Part shown: piece by piece, positions 11,690 through 22,546 of the stretch | Layout: each line of letters opens with the position of its first letter | How positions within the stretch are numbered: the stretch's first letter is position 1 | Source: Manduca sexta | Lineage: Eukaryota; Arthropoda; Insecta; Lepidoptera; Sphingidae | Assembly: GCF_014839805.1 (NCBI RefSeq) | Contig: NC_051138.1 | Location: forward strand, 4,090,983-4,154,982 | Reading direction: 5' to 3' | DNA length: 64,000 nt | Notes under the pieces: model-generated | The model's database searches: none | What the model was told of the DNA's origin: nothing | The model's input: the letters and a program-made list of their open reading frames with translations, nothing else | Program-made: the position numbers and the translations under genes

Positions 11690-13250
11690 CAAAATACCGT
11701 ACTATTAAGTACACCTCGTACAATAGATTCATTTAAACCGATAATAATAAACAAACCTAAAAATAATCAGAAATACTTTTAAAATATAATTTTAAATATG
11801 TTTTTACAGACACTATTTAAAAAATAAGATTAATTTTACTTAATTGTATTTCTTAACTTTAGAATATTATGAATTCAAAATTCAGACATTTTTGTAAAGT
11901 ATTATTATTTCTTAATTTGAGATAATTTCCACAAACGTTTTGTAATCATTCATCATTGACTGCATTCAAAAGTTACCAAGTTCTATATTGAAGTAAGTAT
12001 TCCATATTTTAATAGGCAATCAGTACCTAGGTCTCACACAGAAGTACTAATCTCACACACTAAAGCAACCTCACCCCACAATAACCTGAATCAATCGTCT
12101 AGAAAGTTAGTACGATCGATATGGATATTGCCATATCGTAATTATAATGCGGCTGAATTAAACAGACCGCATTTTTCATACTGCATTTCAGCGACGATAT
12201 CACATGAAAATCAGTTGGGTTTTAAAGGACATTGTCTCGCCTGAAAGAGTCCATGGCTCAAGCTGCTGAGGAGGCGTTGTGGGCGTGTCTAAGAACGGGT
12301 ACGCCTACTTAGTGGGCGTGCCAAGAGGACATTAAAATTAATATGATATTAGATATATGTACATTTGTATAAATTAAATATGATTGTAGAGGTCATTCGA
12401 AGAAATCTATGTTTTTGGTGCTTATTGTAAACGCGCAGCTATCCTTTGGTGTTATATGCATTATGTACAATCTTTTCACGTAAAATGAGGCCGGTCTCTT
12501 TAAAGTTAAAAGATAAGTCCTAAAATGGAATACATCGTATTATAATTTTTTCTAAATTTAAAATTGAATACTTTCATCGGTGGTATTTAGATCTAAGGCG
12601 TGAAAATAACTCTATTTTCTTGGTTGATGTAAAAAAAACAACGTTAATAACTTAGAAAAGAAACACCATAAACTAATATTATAAAATAAGCGTTACACAG
12701 TTTCTTATTCAATTTATACATGTCATAACGGTGCCTAAAACGTAAGACGCCTAGAAACGTGAAGAGGTGTAAACCATAAAAAAGCAATATTTTTTTATCA
12801 TAAAATTAATTAAAGTATGTATTTTTCAGTTTAACTGCTACGTATTATTTATTGTGTAATATGGATTATATTCGGTGTTAAAATGTTATTAATTTAAAAT
12901 AGTATTAAATACCTGCCTCAAAATGTATTTTACTTAAACCACATTCATTTACTTTTTATATTACTTTTCCACAATTTGCAATCACACCTAAGATAATGTC
13001 GCAATATAATTATATAAAATGTGTTTTAACACTTTCAGTATTAGTTTAATTAAAATTTTACACTTTGACCACACAATTGCTACGAAAACCGTAGACGTAA
13101 AAGCTACGCGTAGGTGGAGCTTGCTACGACGTTCCACGAAATTTTCCGAACCACTACGACAACCACCCAGTTACCGATGATCGGTGAATTCATTTAATTC
13201 TCAGATTTCCCGAATGTCTTTCCACGAAGGAAGAGAGGCGTCGGAGGTCA
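11690..13250. other. AT-rich non-coding stretch
   Basis: No gene is supported. Bases 12235-12330 are a small GC-richer patch with a short frame starting at an ATG near 12252 that stops after about 19 codons. Bases 13080-13150 contain short inverted CTACG/CGTAG motifs suggesting a degraded MITE. Confidence 0.45.
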
Positions 13251-13435
13251 CGTTATACTGGACGGTTTGTAGGAGAAAATGCATAGAGAGGCTGAGGGAC
13301 ACGACAGGATATTGTTACGTAACGGCAGTTGTGTGAAGGCAGCGCTCGGGAAACCACGTCCTGCGGGACAGAGTTGATAAACAACGTGTTTATTGTCGTA
13401 AACAACAAAACAACTTGTGTGCATCCGGCTTTTGA
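13250..13435 (+). promoter_or_regulatory. possible untranslated first exon ending in a consensus donor
   Basis: This patch is richer in CpG and G+C than its surroundings and ends in GGCTTTTGAG followed by GTAAGTGATG, a near-perfect splice donor at 13436. It has no ATG in frame with anything downstream. The next plausible acceptor on this strand is the TTGTTTCAG before the finger-protein exon at 20977, so it could be that gene's 5' untranslated exon. This is inference from splice signals alone. Confidence 0.25.
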
Positions 13436-13515
13436 GGTAAGTGATGTTGCGTTGATGTTTGTGTTTAAGTTTTGTGTTGTTTGTGTATGTGATTGTTACA
13501 ATAAATAATGTATAC

Positions 13516-13679
13516 AAGTGGTGAAGAGTCCATATAAGCCGATTCCTGCCGGCTTCACTTTCGTAATTTATATAAAATCTAATTATCATAGAACGACTTG
13601 CAAACAGCATTTATGCAAATTAGTACCTATATTATGTTGTGTAGGGTTCCCTTTCGGAAAATTTCGCTCTTCGCCGCTG
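13516..13679 (+). mobile_element. hAT-type MITE
   Basis: An intact-length family member: AAGTGGTGAAGAG at the left, GATTCCTGCCGGCTTC and CTAATTATCAT inside, CTCTTCGCCGCTG at the right. The 8-bp flanks (ATGTATAC and ATATATGT) are not convincingly duplicated, which suggests an older insertion. Confidence 0.8.
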
Positions 13680-14989
13680 ATATATGTTGATAATATATTA
13701 CATACAAAAATAAAAGTTTTCTTACTGTCTTTTGCTAAATGCATAATTTGTACAATAACAAAAAATATTTTAAATCATTGATTAGTTAAATTTCTAAAAA
13801 ATTACTACATCTAATAATTTATTTGCCTTCTGTAAGTAAACTGTGTGTGATTTATCGCTTACATTTATGTACGTATTTAATTTTATTTAACTTACCGTAT
13901 CATGTCCAATTTTTGCTACTCATTAAATAGAATATATTAAAATAAAATATTAAGGTTACATTATCCCATATTAGTGAAAAGTAATGCTTAAATTAGTAAT
14001 TTCTACATCTGTTTTTGGGATAAAGATAAAAAATAAAATCTTAATAATGAAATTATACGCGAACACTATAATTTCTATTTATAATATTTTATTATAATTA
14101 AACGCATAAATTGAGATAAAAAACTGAATCTTATTTTTAAAAATTAAAATCGTCTATAACTTAACAGGAAACTCATAACCAACAAAATATGTCGCTATCT
14201 CCTATATGTATAATACTGATTAGGTTACAATTTCAACAAATGTTTTGTGAGTTTCACGATCGTGGGAATACTATTTATTACCTTGACCTATAAATCAATC
14301 AAAAATCATCACGACGAGTTGCTACAATGAAATAAGTTATAAGTGTGAGAACCAAAAATTCAAATTACATAAACTTTTTTTAATAAGTTAACTTTCTATA
14401 ATATTACTTGATTATTAATTATAACGGAAGAAAAGAAAAAATTTCATGGTAGTAAATAATTCAGCCATTAATTAGCTTAATGTAAATTTTGTATCCACAT
14501 TTGATTGTAATAATCTAGAATTGAATGATATTTTATTTTCTATAAATCGTGGTGATGAAAAATATGTAGATGTCAAAACAATTGTTACAAATTCAGTTTC
14601 TTAATAATAAAGGTAGTTGATCCCCATCAATGAATCCATTTAAGACAAGGCTTATTAGATTACTATATATAATAAAAACAGCTCTACCTTCCCTTGAAAG
14701 GGAAAAGGAGTGATGCTATATTATGCTCAATATAGCACTATCTTTCCTCCAAAATAATATTTGAAGAGTCAAAGAAAATAAAATCGGTGGAAGGGAAGTT
14801 ATTTAAATTTAGCAAGGGTCAAACAAAATTTTTATCTCCATTTTTCATTTCAATCTCTTATTTATTTATTTATTAGGTCCACAAACGATTTGCACATTAT
14901 TATTATGTTATAACTTCATATAGTGTTAAACTTAATGTGGCAAACCAACTTTTAGGTAAATATAGCTTGCATTTAAATACATAAGGTTA
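13680..14989. other. very AT-rich non-coding stretch
   Basis: No gene or clear element. Near 14,850-14,900 a TATTTATTTATTTATT run followed by AGGTCCACAAACGATT looks like the tail of a dispersed repeat in reverse orientation. Confidence 0.5.
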
Positions 14990-15465
14990 CAATGGCAAAG
15001 GGTCTATATAACCCGATTCTTACCGGCTTCCCTTTATGTAGAGTCTAATTATCATCAGAACGATTTGCAGACCATATTCATGCATATTTGAAGCGGCGAT
15101 AGCCTAGTTGGTTGTAAAACGGACTGCCGAGACGAATGTCCGCAGGTTCAACTCCCAAGTGCACACACCTCTGACTTTTCTAAAAAAATATGTGTGTATT
15201 CTTTGTAAATTATCGCTTGCTTTAACGGTGAAGGAAAACATCGTGAGAAAACCTGCATACCTGAGAAATCCTCTATAGGAATTTTCGAGGGTGTGTGAAG
15301 TCCACCGATCCGCACTAAGCCAGCGTGGTGGACTAAGGCCTAATCCCTCTCAGTAGTAGAGGAGGCCCGTGCCCAACAGTGGGACAGTGGCTGATATTAT
15401 TTATACATATAGTACCTTTATGTTGTACCGGTTTCCCTTTCGAAAAATTTCACCTTTCGCCACTG
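14990..15465 (+). mobile_element. hAT-type MITE interrupted by SINE family B
   Basis: The left end is CAATGGCAAAGGG and the right end CTTTCGCCACTG. A perfect 8-bp duplication, TAAGGTTA, flanks it at 14982-14989 and 15466-15473. A SINE of family B occupies 15093-15399, splitting the MITE between its GCATAT and AGTACC segments. Confidence 0.9.
15093..15399 (+). mobile_element. SINE family B nested in a MITE
   Basis: The head GCGGCGATAGCCTAGTTGG, B-box-like GGTTCAACTCC, central AACGGTGAAGGAAAACATCG and terminal GTGGCTGATATTATT are all present, so it is near full length. The flanks TTCATGCATAT and TTTATACATAT look like an 11-bp target duplication with two later changes; both belong to the surrounding MITE. 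Confidence 0.85.
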
Positions 15466-15821
15466 TAAGGTTATATATTTAAAGTGATTGACAGTTACAA
15501 AATATGTATTATAAAATAAAATAAAAATTATAATAATTAAAGATTAAAGTTTATCTCTTCGCAGACTTGTGTGATATATAAATCATTAAAATCTGAGGTC
15601 AAAAGATTTTTCATTGATGCACCACAGATATTCACATTCTGAATAATTTGCAGGTGCGCGCAATATAAGAGGAACTACACCCTCTTGTTTACGCAATGTT
15701 TACTGTAGCTCCCCTATCACGTGGGGTAGCATTCAGTGGAAATTATCTCCCTTCGAGACGTAACCATTTTAAAACGTTTATCGTTGTTTTATCTACGGAC
15801 GTGCTAAAATGCATATTATCG

Positions 15822-15967
15822 ATTTTAAATTAAACTATTTTTCTGATTTTATCGCGGTTTTAATATTTTAGTTTTCTCCCGACGTTTCGAAGACTTTGCA
15901 GCCTTCTTGGTCACGGAGGGACTGCCATTAAGACCGCGATAGAATTCGAAAAATAGTTTAATTTTAA
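15822..15967. mobile_element. short element with about 36-bp terminal inverted repeats
   Basis: The left end carries ATTAAACTATTTTTCTGA and TTTTATCGCGGT; the right end is its inverted counterpart ACCGCGATAGAATTCG and AAAAATAGTTTAAT. The middle has GTTTTCTCCCGACGTTTCGA. Related but partial copies are at 32395-32475, 60945-61055 and about 45281-45312. It is a recurrent lepidopteran repeat; I cannot assign a superfamily. Confidence 0.6.
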
Positions 15968-16119
15968 TGTCTAACATTCACGTAAACATAAGAAATCATT
16001 ATTATCGATATGTCAAAGCAAATATACCTGCTAATATAAAATCTATACATAAAAATAATTAAAGCTAAGCCGTGATCAAAGGTGGCATCTTAGTATTCTT
16101 CTGTCACTTCTTTTCTTCT

Positions 16120-16230
16120 TCAGTCTTCATCTACCCAAAGCTGAGTAAAGGCTTCTTCCATATTTCGCCAACTAGTGCAGGCTTGGCCTTTCCGCATCCA
16201 ATCCCTCCCGGCCGTCAGAATGATTATTAT
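16120..16230 (-). repeat. RTE-like retroelement fragment
   Basis: On the minus strand it reads GGGATTGGATGCGGAAAGG and then TGGAAGAAGCCTTTACTCAG, which resembles the GGATGCGG...GGAGGCCTATGTTCAGC end of lepidopteran RTE-type LINEs, though diverged. A TTATTATTATTATT run follows at the other side. Confidence 0.35.
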
Positions 16231-16234
16231 TATT

Positions 16235-16435
16235 ATTCTACTATGTACTAATATATTAAGCTGAATAGTTTGTTTGTTTGTTTGATCGCGCTAATCTCAG
16301 GAAGTACTCAACCGATTTTGAAATTATTTTCAGTTATAGAAAACTACATTACTCCTTTATGCTATAGGATATCCCACTAAAATATTATTCCCGGAAAAAC
16401 TTTTCCACGCCGGTGGAGCCGCAGGCAAAAGCTAA
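16235..16435 (+). mobile_element. probable Helitron 3' fragment
   Basis: The sequence has the CTCAACCGATTTTGAAATTA and ACATTACTCC...GCTATAGGAT blocks often found near Helitron 3' ends in moths, then a GC-rich stretch (CACGCCGGTGGAGCCGCAGG) and terminates AAAAGCTAA before T. The 5' limit is uncertain. Confidence 0.45.
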
Positions 16436-16647
16436 TAATTTTTAAGAATACAACTCACTATTTTAAACTAAGAGGATTGAATTTGATACGTTAATTTCTT
16501 TATGTTAGTATATTTATGGTCAAGTTTGAAGTTCTTGAATTTGTTAATTAATATTTTTATACAATTTCTATATTACACAGCGTTAATGTCTTTTTCGCAT
16601 TTAAATTTTTATTTCATTAATCATTTTGACTTTGTTAGTTTTAACGC

Positions 16648-16880
16648 ACTTCCGAACTGGATGTCCGCAGATTCAAAACGCCTCGGATTTAATAAAAAAG
16701 TTATATGTTTTTTTTCGTGAATTATCGTTTACTTCAACGGTGAAGGAAAACTTCGTAAAGTAACCTGCATAACTGAGTTCTCCACAGGATTTGCGAAGGT
16801 ATGTGAAGGCTACCAACCCGCTCTAGACCAGCGTGGTAGACGACGGCCAAACGCTCTCAATAGTAAAGGAATGCAGGGCT
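16648..16880 (+). mobile_element. degenerate SINE family B copy
   Basis: Recognisable pieces in family order are CTGGATGTCCGCAG, the CAACGGTGAAGGAAAACTTCG block, GCGAAGGTATGTGAAGGCTAC, CCAGCGTGGTAGAC and CTCTCAATAGTAAAGG. The head is lost and divergence is higher than in the other copies, so this is an old insertion. A small hairpin (AGTAAAGGAAT ... ATTCCTTTACT) spans its 3' edge at about 16863-16909. Confidence 0.7.
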
Positions 16881-16987
16881 TTTTAATAAAAGCCCAGTAT
16901 TCCTTTACTATAAAAGTATAATAATTAATACTTTTAATACAGAAATAAATGACGCAAGAAGAGCCACGAACAAGATACTAAGTATCT

Positions 16988-17174
16988 CTCAAAATAAATG
17001 TACGTAACGAAATAGTTTTGAGGAAATGTATTTCGTTTTTTTTTACTCATTTGTGTTTTTTTGTTTGTCGTAATACATTACTCCTATATAATTATGTTAT
17101 AGAAATGCACTAAGACAGAAAATTTCATAACAATATTTTTTAAGAACTATTTCGTAACGTACATTTATTTTGAG
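16988..17174. mobile_element. MITE with 30-bp inverted termini
   Basis: CTCAAAATAAATGTACGTA with ACGAAATAGTT at the left is mirrored at the right by AACTATTTCGT and AACGTACATTTATTTTGAG, about 30 bp with a single mismatch. The interior is AT-rich with no open frame. The flanks do not show an obvious target duplication, so the superfamily is undetermined. Confidence 0.7.
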
Positions 17175-18000
17175 CAATATTCTACTCCGTTTATATATTC
17201 TCGAAGCATAGGCGCTCGTAAAGCAAACTTTGTCATGTTGAACTAATTAAAGAATTCACAATATGAATATTTGATGAGCAAAACCGGGGGTAATAAGCTA
17301 GCCGCGCGAATTAATAATTCACGTAGATAAAACAATTGAACAAGACGCGATACCTGTTATTAAATATGCAAATTAGTTATTTATTCAACCTGGAATCCTT
17401 GTAGGGGCTTTGTGACAACTTTTGATAATCACTTCGGATAATTTTTAGGGGAAATATTTGTGTGGGATATGGTATATCTGTGAATATAGTTATTAAAATT
17501 CTTAATACTGATTGTCTTATAATATAACTTATATTGATTTTCCAAAAATGGACTTACGGAACTGCGTTTCAAAGTGCACAAAAAAGTTTATATATGCAAA
17601 TATGTTATAAATTATTATGAACAAAAGTATATACCTTTCTTTTTTATATTACCCGAGGAATGAATAAAACATTAAAACAAAATGCTATACTTAATTTTGC
17701 ATGTATATTCAATACCATTGATCTCACAATTTTCCGTCAAACCGTACCTAATTAAAATTATTAATTGAAGAATATGAAACAATAGCAAGTTATCGGCGGA
17801 GGGCCGTCCCTAGGGGATCGTTTCATCTGGATTATTTATTGTAAGAGTGGCCCAAGTCTTCGGGCGATACAAGCTAATTTACAAAATAAATATTAGCTCA
17901 ATCAAATCTGTGCTTTCTTAGCCGAATTGCTTGTGGACTGTTATTTTAAATTGTATGGTTATATAAATTATTTTATTTCTGACTATGAATGGAATTATTA
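17175..18000. other. non-coding stretch
   Basis: No gene or recognisable element. The patch at 17790-17830 (GGCGGAGGGCCGTCCCTAGG) is locally GC-rich but too short to interpret. Confidence 0.5.
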
Positions 18001-18180
18001 ACTGACTTCAAAAAAAGAAGGTCATACGAGGTATATTTTTTTTAATGTTTGTTCCGTCAGAACTGGGTCATTTATGAACCGATTTAAAAAAAAACCTTTT
18101 TTTTTTCGAAAGAATATACCTCCAGATAGGCCCCATAGATTTTTTCAAAATCCCTTCAATAGTTTGGATTTAAAAATAAA
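18001..18180 (+). repeat. dispersed repeat, ACTGACTTCAAAAAAAG type
   Basis: The ACTGACTTCAAAAAAAGAAGG start, followed by the TTTGTTCCGTCAGAACTGGG and GAACCGATTTAAAAAA segments, is a second copy of the repeat at 7379. Ends are approximate. Confidence 0.45.
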
Positions 18181-19971
18181 ATAACAATAGTTATTTTTAT
18201 AGTGTTACTATTTTAAGCCCGAACAAGTGGCCTTGAGCAATTTGTCCCATACTTGGCGGCACGCGAATTAAATGCATGAATGTAATAAAGATTAACGAAA
18301 ACTTTCTTTAAAAAGTCAATTTTAGGTCTTTTTGAAAATTTTAAACTACCAACATATTCCTTAATAAATTCTTTATTAATAATATTGCTCTTATAAATTA
18401 AAATGATAAGTACTTAGGTGATGCACAGAATCAATAATGTTAGCGACATTTTGATCACAAAATTAACAAAACAATATCCGCATTATAAAAAAAGATTGCA
18501 GAAAGTATAAATATTGTTTTATTTTTCTATGTATTATTTATTTCGTATAGATGACTGCTAAAAATATGGATAATGCGCCGTTTTGCTGGGGATTAGCCCT
18601 TAACAAAATTATGTTGTATCTACAATTATTATTGTAATATATGGCTGTTGAATTAAAAAATACTGATTTTCGTTTTTTATAACTAAACAGTACTAAAAAT
18701 ATTATACATAATATCTATTCATATGTTTAGATAAATTATAAAAAAAACTCATATCACGTTTTTTTCTGACATGTATGTGAGAGCATCACTTGAGAACATC
18801 TCGACTGGTTTGATTGATTTTTGCTGTGTTCCTAATTATCAAGACAAGGTTTGAATTAAAGAATCATTTTGAAAAAGATACTTTGGGTGATATTTTTGTA
18901 TGAAAATATTTTTTCGTACACGCTTATGTCCGAAATCACCTAAACGATTTCAATTACAAAAAATGAGATATTTTAGTTAGTTCTCGCTTGAATAATAGGA
19001 TAATTTTGGACCCGATAGGTAGCGCTATTATCGGGACCTACAAAATGAAAGGTAGTTAATATAAACCCGATTTGGTCGCCTAATGAAAATTCACGTATTG
19101 TTAATTCAGACCTGCCTAGTGCAGTGACCGCTGTAAACTGACGTAATAATAAAATTGTTTTATTTATGATAAATAAATAAATAAAAGGCGGCCTACGTCG
19201 AAAGCTGTCCGTGGCAGGACAACGTCTAGTCCGCTAGTTATGTATAAATAGGGCTCCCATCCGTCCGGAATTTCCCTTATTTATCTTAGTTTGAAAGGCG
19301 TCCGGGGGCCGTCCGGCAGGGGTATAAAAAGTGTCCACTTTTGTTGTCAGGTGATTTTTTTTTTTTTTATAGATAAGCGATAATTTGAAATAAGTCTTAG
19401 TTATAAAAGCATTCATAATAAACCGCATTTAAGAAGACACGGCAAAATAATCGACGACCAAACGCCCCCTATGCCCTCGCGCGTTGCATAAAATATGTTT
19501 TCAGAGGTGTCCGGGGAAAAACCTGTATTTCGCCCAAATGTCCGGGATTTTTGCCATGTTTATCCGGCATCGGGAATGTTGGTTATGGCGGCCCCATGTA
19601 AGAATAACTAGTTGGATAGTCTGGTAGGCTCATCATGTTACCCAAGCACTTATATCTATATATCCCTACATACAAGACACATGCTACACAAGACAAGACG
19701 TCCGACAGCATTGTTTTCAATGAATTAAGCGAAGGACAGGACCGGGCGCTCCGCAAACAGCCCGCGGGCTGCGTCAACACAATTATTATACTCGGACAGC
19801 CACCCCAGTGTCGATAAACACCTTCTAAATAAATTAACCGGACTAGACATAACATTTGCGTTTGCTCTTCATGTAAAAATTTTAATTGAGTTGGTACGTT
19901 GGGCTAAATGTCGATAATGGGTGGTAGTAAAAGGTTAATTTTGTGAATTATCAAATTTATCTATAAGTATA
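18181..19971. other. non-coding stretch with a GC-richer core
   Basis: Bases 18181-19130 are AT-rich with nothing recognised. Bases 19190-19830 are much richer in GC and contain repeated TCCGG motifs (about 19262, 19300, 19313, 19509, 19541, 19563), a GTATAAATAG box at about 19240 and AGCCCGCGGGCT at about 19757. It looks like one or more decayed elements; no protein-like frame is present. Confidence 0.4.
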
Positions 19972-20715
19972 CTAGCTTTTGCTCGCGGCTTCGCCCGCGT
20001 GTAGGTGTTTTCCAGGATAAAATTCCACTGTTTGATAAAAGTCTTGCTACATATTTTCCCGGTACTTATAGGTTCAAACTAATTTTATCCCCAATCTATA
20101 ATTTCAGTTCAATCAGTCGAAAACCTAAGAACATTTATACAAACTTTCATCCCCTATTTTATCCCCTTAAGGGTAGAATTTATCAAAATCCTTTCTTAGG
20201 GGATACCTACGTCATAGTAGCTTTATGCATGTAAAGTCTTAGCCCGATCCGTCCAATGGTTTGGGCTGTTCCTTGATATATCACTGTCAGTCACCTTTGA
20301 GTTATATATTATATTAACGACTGAAGTTAGCTAAAATTGAGTTTCTCGAAGCCGACCACTATTTAAGTACTATGTATTTTGAGACTATGCAATTTTGTCG
20401 CGTTCGCGATTCACTTTCACTTTTGTTGAGTTTCAGAATGCGATATTAGATCCTCCAACGCGCACGCGAATTTGAACTTTATGCAGCGGTAATAAATTAC
20501 AAATTGACTCTACGTATTAGTTAGAAAACGTTTGTATGGGAAATAGAAAAATGCTGTTTTGAGGATTTTCCCGGCAATTATTCGAATTTTTCTCACCTTT
20601 TAAATCTTCCCTAGACCTCCACGAATAATTCAAGACCAAGATAAGATAAATCCGTTCAGCCGTTCTCGAGTTTTAGCGAGACTAACGAACAGCAATTGAT
20701 TTTTATATATATAGA
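19972..20715 (-). mobile_element. complete non-autonomous Helitron
   Basis: On the minus strand it opens TCTATATATATAAAAATC after an A and closes GAGCAAAAGCTAG before a T. A GC hairpin (CGCGGGCGAAGCCGCGAG) lies immediately upstream of the CTAG end. Length is 744 bp with no coding capacity. It shares its 5' third with the truncated copy at 3953. Its 5' end lies about 260 bases upstream of the finger-protein exon, so it may contribute promoter or intron sequence to that gene. Confidence 0.85.
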
Positions 20716-20985
20716 TTAAGAATTATAAAGTTTATTTTATCTGTTGAATTATTATATACCTACCTTATGCTAAATTGGGTTTGATTATTGTATTACATTT
20801 CCTTAAAATCAACTAAGTATGCATACATCTCCAATCCCATGAAGTATTCACAAACAGCAGCGGTCACTTTACACCACCATTACTAGCGTTCCCACAGGTA
20901 GCTTAGGCCAGCATCGCTCACCACCCATTGTAACTTGCAATTTTAAAAATATTACATTAATTATCTATTGTTTCAGAGCTCCAAG

Positions 20986-22086
20986 ATGACCGCACGGCCG
21001 CAAGCAGCCGCCACTCGCACGAAAAAGCAAAACCACGCAAACATACCGTGCCCTATTGAAAACTGCGCGCGATTCACCTACGGGAAGCTTCCTGACCATC
21101 TGACCAAGATTCACGGCCTGACTGGCACCGAGCGTGACGCATTAAACGAACAACAAAGAAAAAGGTTCTTCAATGGAGAACTTTGCCAAGTGAGATACCT
21201 CAAAGAATCTGCTATAAGAGATTTGTGGGGTGCTGACTACGAGGATCCACGGATAAGAGCCAAAATACATCAAAGCTTTTCTCTGGTTAAAATAAGGATC
21301 ATACCATTGGCAGCGTCGCAGCGAGCACGTCCTTTAACCGAACAAGATGCGAATGTTCTCACGGCTTATAATGCCAGAACTGCCCCACGGCCTGTGAGAG
21401 CTCAGCGAACCAGGACGCGTGCAAGACCGTACCCCGCTCCGGAGACAAGCCAAACAGAATGTAGAACTTCAAGCGAGTCAAGCGAAGAAGAAAATACTCG
21501 TAATCCACTTCCTCCATCGCCTCCGCCGTCATCACCATCTCTGCCACCATCGCCGGCACCCTATGAGCTGCAACCGGTCGAAACACGCCTGCGTGATATA
21601 TTCGACTCGAAAATCGACGCTGGATACAAAGCAGTTATCGACGATATGAAAAAATCTATGACCACGGGCAGAACGCTTGGACCTAGGAAGCGAAAAGCAT
21701 ATAGAACCTACAGACGATATGCTAAGAGACTGATTGCATATCTGCATAGACAACATTCACCACTGGCTTACGATGTAGATGTGCTGTTATGCGGAGAGAG
21801 GCAAGTATGCGCCTTCCTAGAAAGAATCAGCAGTGAGCATAAGACGAAGACTTTGAGGAACTACATTGTCGCTGCAATAAAACTGCTTGATTCACGTCTC
21901 TTCGCAATAGAAAGCGATCCGTCTTGCAAGGAGAAGGTGGCTTCCATGACCCGGGTTTACGAAGTACTACACGGCCGCCTAAACGATTGCGATAGATTAC
22001 TAGCTCAGAAGGACTCGAGTGAGAAAGAGAGGAATTTCAATGTGATAGACCAAACGTTCAATGACTCGTACGATGATTTAGTGTAA
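20986..22086 (+). CDS. C2H2-like finger protein of unknown family, 366 residues
   Basis: The longest open frame in the window, about 50 percent GC against about 33 percent around it. I start it at the ATG at 20986. An in-frame TTG just upstream lies within a polypyrimidine acceptor (TTGTTTCAG, AG at 20975-20976), so the exon most likely begins at 20977 with AGCTCCAAG before the ATG. Visible parts: a C2H2-like finger with Cys22, Cys27, His38 and His43 (spacing C-x4-C-x10-H-x4-H); a polar, arginine-rich stretch to about residue 175; a Pro/Ser linker (PLPPSPPPSSPSLPPSP); a basic segment GPRKRKAYRTYRRYAKR near residue 232; and a helical, leucine-rich C-terminal region. A nuclear nucleic-acid-binding role is plausible but inferred. 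The C-terminal half faintly resembles core-binding regions of tyrosine recombinases, so descent from a mobile element is possible. I do not recognise the family. Upstream coding exons cannot be excluded because the frame stays open to the acceptor. Confidence 0.75.
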   Translation: MTARPQAAATRTKKQNHANIPCPIENCARFTYGKLPDHLTKIHGLTGTERDALNEQQRKRFFNGELCQVRYLKESAIRDLWGADYEDPRIRAKIHQSFSLVKIRIIPLAASQRARPLTEQDANVLTAYNARTAPRPVRAQRTRTRARPYPAPETSQTECRTSSESSEEENTRNPLPPSPPPSSPSLPPSPAPYELQPVETRLRDIFDSKIDAGYKAVIDDMKKSMTTGRTLGPRKRKAYRTYRRYAKRLIAYLHRQHSPLAYDVDVLLCGERQVCAFLERISSEHKTKTLRNYIVAAIKLLDSRLFAIESDPSCKEKVASMTRVYEVLHGRLNDCDRLLAQKDSSEKERNFNVIDQTFNDSYDDLV

Positions 22087-22200
22087 AGTATCAAAGCCAA
22101 AGATCCGTTAGTTACTTCGTCCTTTAGCTTCTAGTTCATAACCAATAGTAATTCAATGTAAATATTAACCATCTTTAGAATGTACTTAGTTTTAAGCCAG

Positions 22201-22546
22201 ATTAAATGTGTATAAAACGGCACTACATATTAAGTTAAAATTACTGTTTTGTAAAATTGGTAATTAGCTGTGTTAGAAATATTTATAGGTTAATCAATAA
22301 TTGAACCGAGTTTTGACAAAATTACCAACTACTTTGAAACATTATTTGTGGATTGTTACAGTTGTTTTTTCAATGTATAAAAACATGTGCTTATTGATTA
22401 ACACATATTTATTGTGTCAAATATAAATAGATCTTGACGCGTTTTTGTGAATAGTAAAGTATCACATTTGGATTACTTTATTAACTTATTTTGAGATAAA
22501 TTGTGGGTTGGTACATTTTTGCATAACTCAGTCCAATTATAATAAA
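22201..22546 (+). terminator. candidate polyadenylation signals after the finger-protein gene
   Basis: ATTAAA at 22201-22206 and AATAAA at 22541-22546 are the first plausible poly(A) hexamers downstream of the stop codon at 22084. Which is used cannot be told from sequence. Confidence 0.35.

Noticed and set aside
13248..13610. 120-codon minus-strand frame
   Set aside because: It runs across a MITE copy and the GC-rich patch, with no domain and no splice support.
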